In this document: positions 63,250 to 64,000 of the stretch, piece by piece
Layout: each line of letters starts with the position of its first letter
How positions within the stretch are numbered: the stretch's first letter is position 1
Program-made: the position numbers and the translations under genes
The notes under the pieces: generated by a model
The model's input: the letters and a program-made list of their open reading frames with translations, nothing else
What the model was told of the DNA's origin: nothing
Databases searched by the model: none
From: Gorsachius magnificus
Lineage: Eukaryota; Chordata; Aves; Pelecaniformes; Ardeidae
Direction of reading: 5' to 3'
DNA length: 64,000 nt
Assembly (NCBI GenBank): GCA_034008185.1
Contig: CM067081.1
Span: 79,628,765 to 79,692,764, forward strand

Positions 63250-63372
63250 GAATGGCTGCCTTCTCCCGAGTTGGTGTCTTCTTATTTTCCGCCTCTTCGG
63301 GGGGACTTCCTTCTGAAGAAATAACTTTTTCCAAACTCCTGAAGCAGAGAGGTTATGCAACAGCTCTAATAG
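63250..63372 (+). CDS. STS: STS exon following the active-site exon
   Basis: This 123-base exon follows acceptor TGTATTTAG and ends at ATAG|GTAAAA. The split Gly codon is completed by GA, then it reads [20 protein letters not shown], then E-E-I-T-F-S-K-L-L and G-Y-A-T-A-L-I-G. The F-L-F-(S/T)-A-S-S-G-G-L-P block is the one I associate with STS. The neighbouring arylsulfatases ARSD, ARSE and ARSH differ at this point, as I recall, so this exon supports STS over them. In the family the next residues are K-W-H-L-G, whose Lys and His belong to the active site. They would open the next exon, which is not in the last 600 bases. Confidence 0.93.
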
Positions 63373-64000
63373 GTAAAATTGCATACATACCCAGCGTTAT
63401 TTTCCATTCATTTCAATCAAAAGAACATTAGCTTTCCATATAGGCTATTAGAGGTCTGCATTAAGCTTTTTCCCCCCACAGCATAATGAGTTTATATTTT
63501 CTGGCACAAAGCTGAGCACATTCCCATGCATATGTGAAACACTAATCAGGTAAGTATGTCTAATTCATTTGTGTAGTTACAGTCTTATTGTGCAAGGTAC
63601 TGAAGAAACATGATGAACAAATTGAAAATTAGTCAAGCTCTTGAAAAGTTTTCAGTATAAATAGGAGTTTGATTACAACGGAGAGACAATGAGGGATCAA
63701 TTGCAGGGTACAAGTCAGCATAGTGGGGTGGCATTCATTTCACCAGTTTGCAAATATCCATGAAGTAGATAATGTAGTACCAGGATTACCATCTGGATTC
63801 TCTTTTCAGTCATCAGACAGAAAGGGGCATTTCTAGGAAATTTGTCTCATCCTGTGGTAGATGTTTAATACAAAAATGTGTTTGTCATTATAAAGACAGT
63901 TCAGACAACTAACTGCAGCATAAATATCCTGTGATGGGTAAAAGAAATCCCATCAGGTGAATGTTAAAAAGGTATAGCATTTAAATAATGTGATTTTTTT
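63373..64000 (+). other. STS: Start of next STS intron
   Basis: Sequence after the GTAAAA donor at 63373. No exon beginning with the expected K-W-H-L-G block is visible before the window ends, so the gene continues to the right. Confidence 0.75.

Noticed and set aside
57202..63372. Identification of the sulfatase as ARSD, ARSE, ARSF or ARSH
   Set aside because: The [11 protein letters not shown] block and the position next to a head-to-head PUDP fit STS better. A full-length alignment would settle it.
1..64000. CRISPR arrays, operons, phage or plasmid features
   Set aside because: Spliced exons, avian LINE and LTR repeats and low gene density show vertebrate nuclear DNA. No regularly spaced repeats were seen.

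Overview
This is a vertebrate nuclear window. The avian repeats (CR1 LINE copies ending in the ATTCTATG octamer, and LTRs of bird endogenous retroviruses) point to a bird, perhaps a neoavian one. Single exons with consensus splice sites lie in long AT-rich introns. Nearly every long open frame outside those exons is chance or repeat.

Two genes are placed head to head around one CpG island (about 32.2-33.1 kb). On the minus strand is PUDP (HDHD1), pseudouridine-5'-phosphatase. Its first coding exon (32864-32939) carries the HAD nucleophile motif and its second coding exon is at 7314-7532. Its later exons were not found and probably lie beyond the left edge. On the plus strand is STS, steroid sulfatase. 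Three well-supported exons (57202-57354, 59231-59352, 63250-63372) join in phase. They hold the signal peptide, the metal-binding Asp pair, the formylglycine cysteine motif and the following conserved block. The rest of STS lies beyond the right edge. PUDP and STS are also neighbours on human Xp22.31, so this is a conserved gene pair.

The most striking signal is at 32881-32894 on the plus strand. A short ATG-initiated reading frame there ends at a perfect CAG|GTGAGT donor and joins in phase to the STS exon at 57202. It would give a basic N-terminus of the kind seen in STS. This candidate STS first coding exon lies inside the PUDP first coding exon on the opposite strand, across the codons of the PUDP catalytic Asp-Met-Asp.

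Mobile DNA: a 5'-truncated CR1 (59433-60784) with one nonsense codon sits about 80 bp after an STS splice donor. Three short antisense CR1 3' ends lie at 17521, 32296 (inside the CpG island) and 57788. There are three LTR-like sequences: 10796-11414 (plus, with a 5-bp target duplication), about 34873-35383 (minus) and about 47762-48520 (minus). The remainder is intron with microsatellites, homopolymers and a few small hairpins. No tRNA, rRNA or further gene was recognised.
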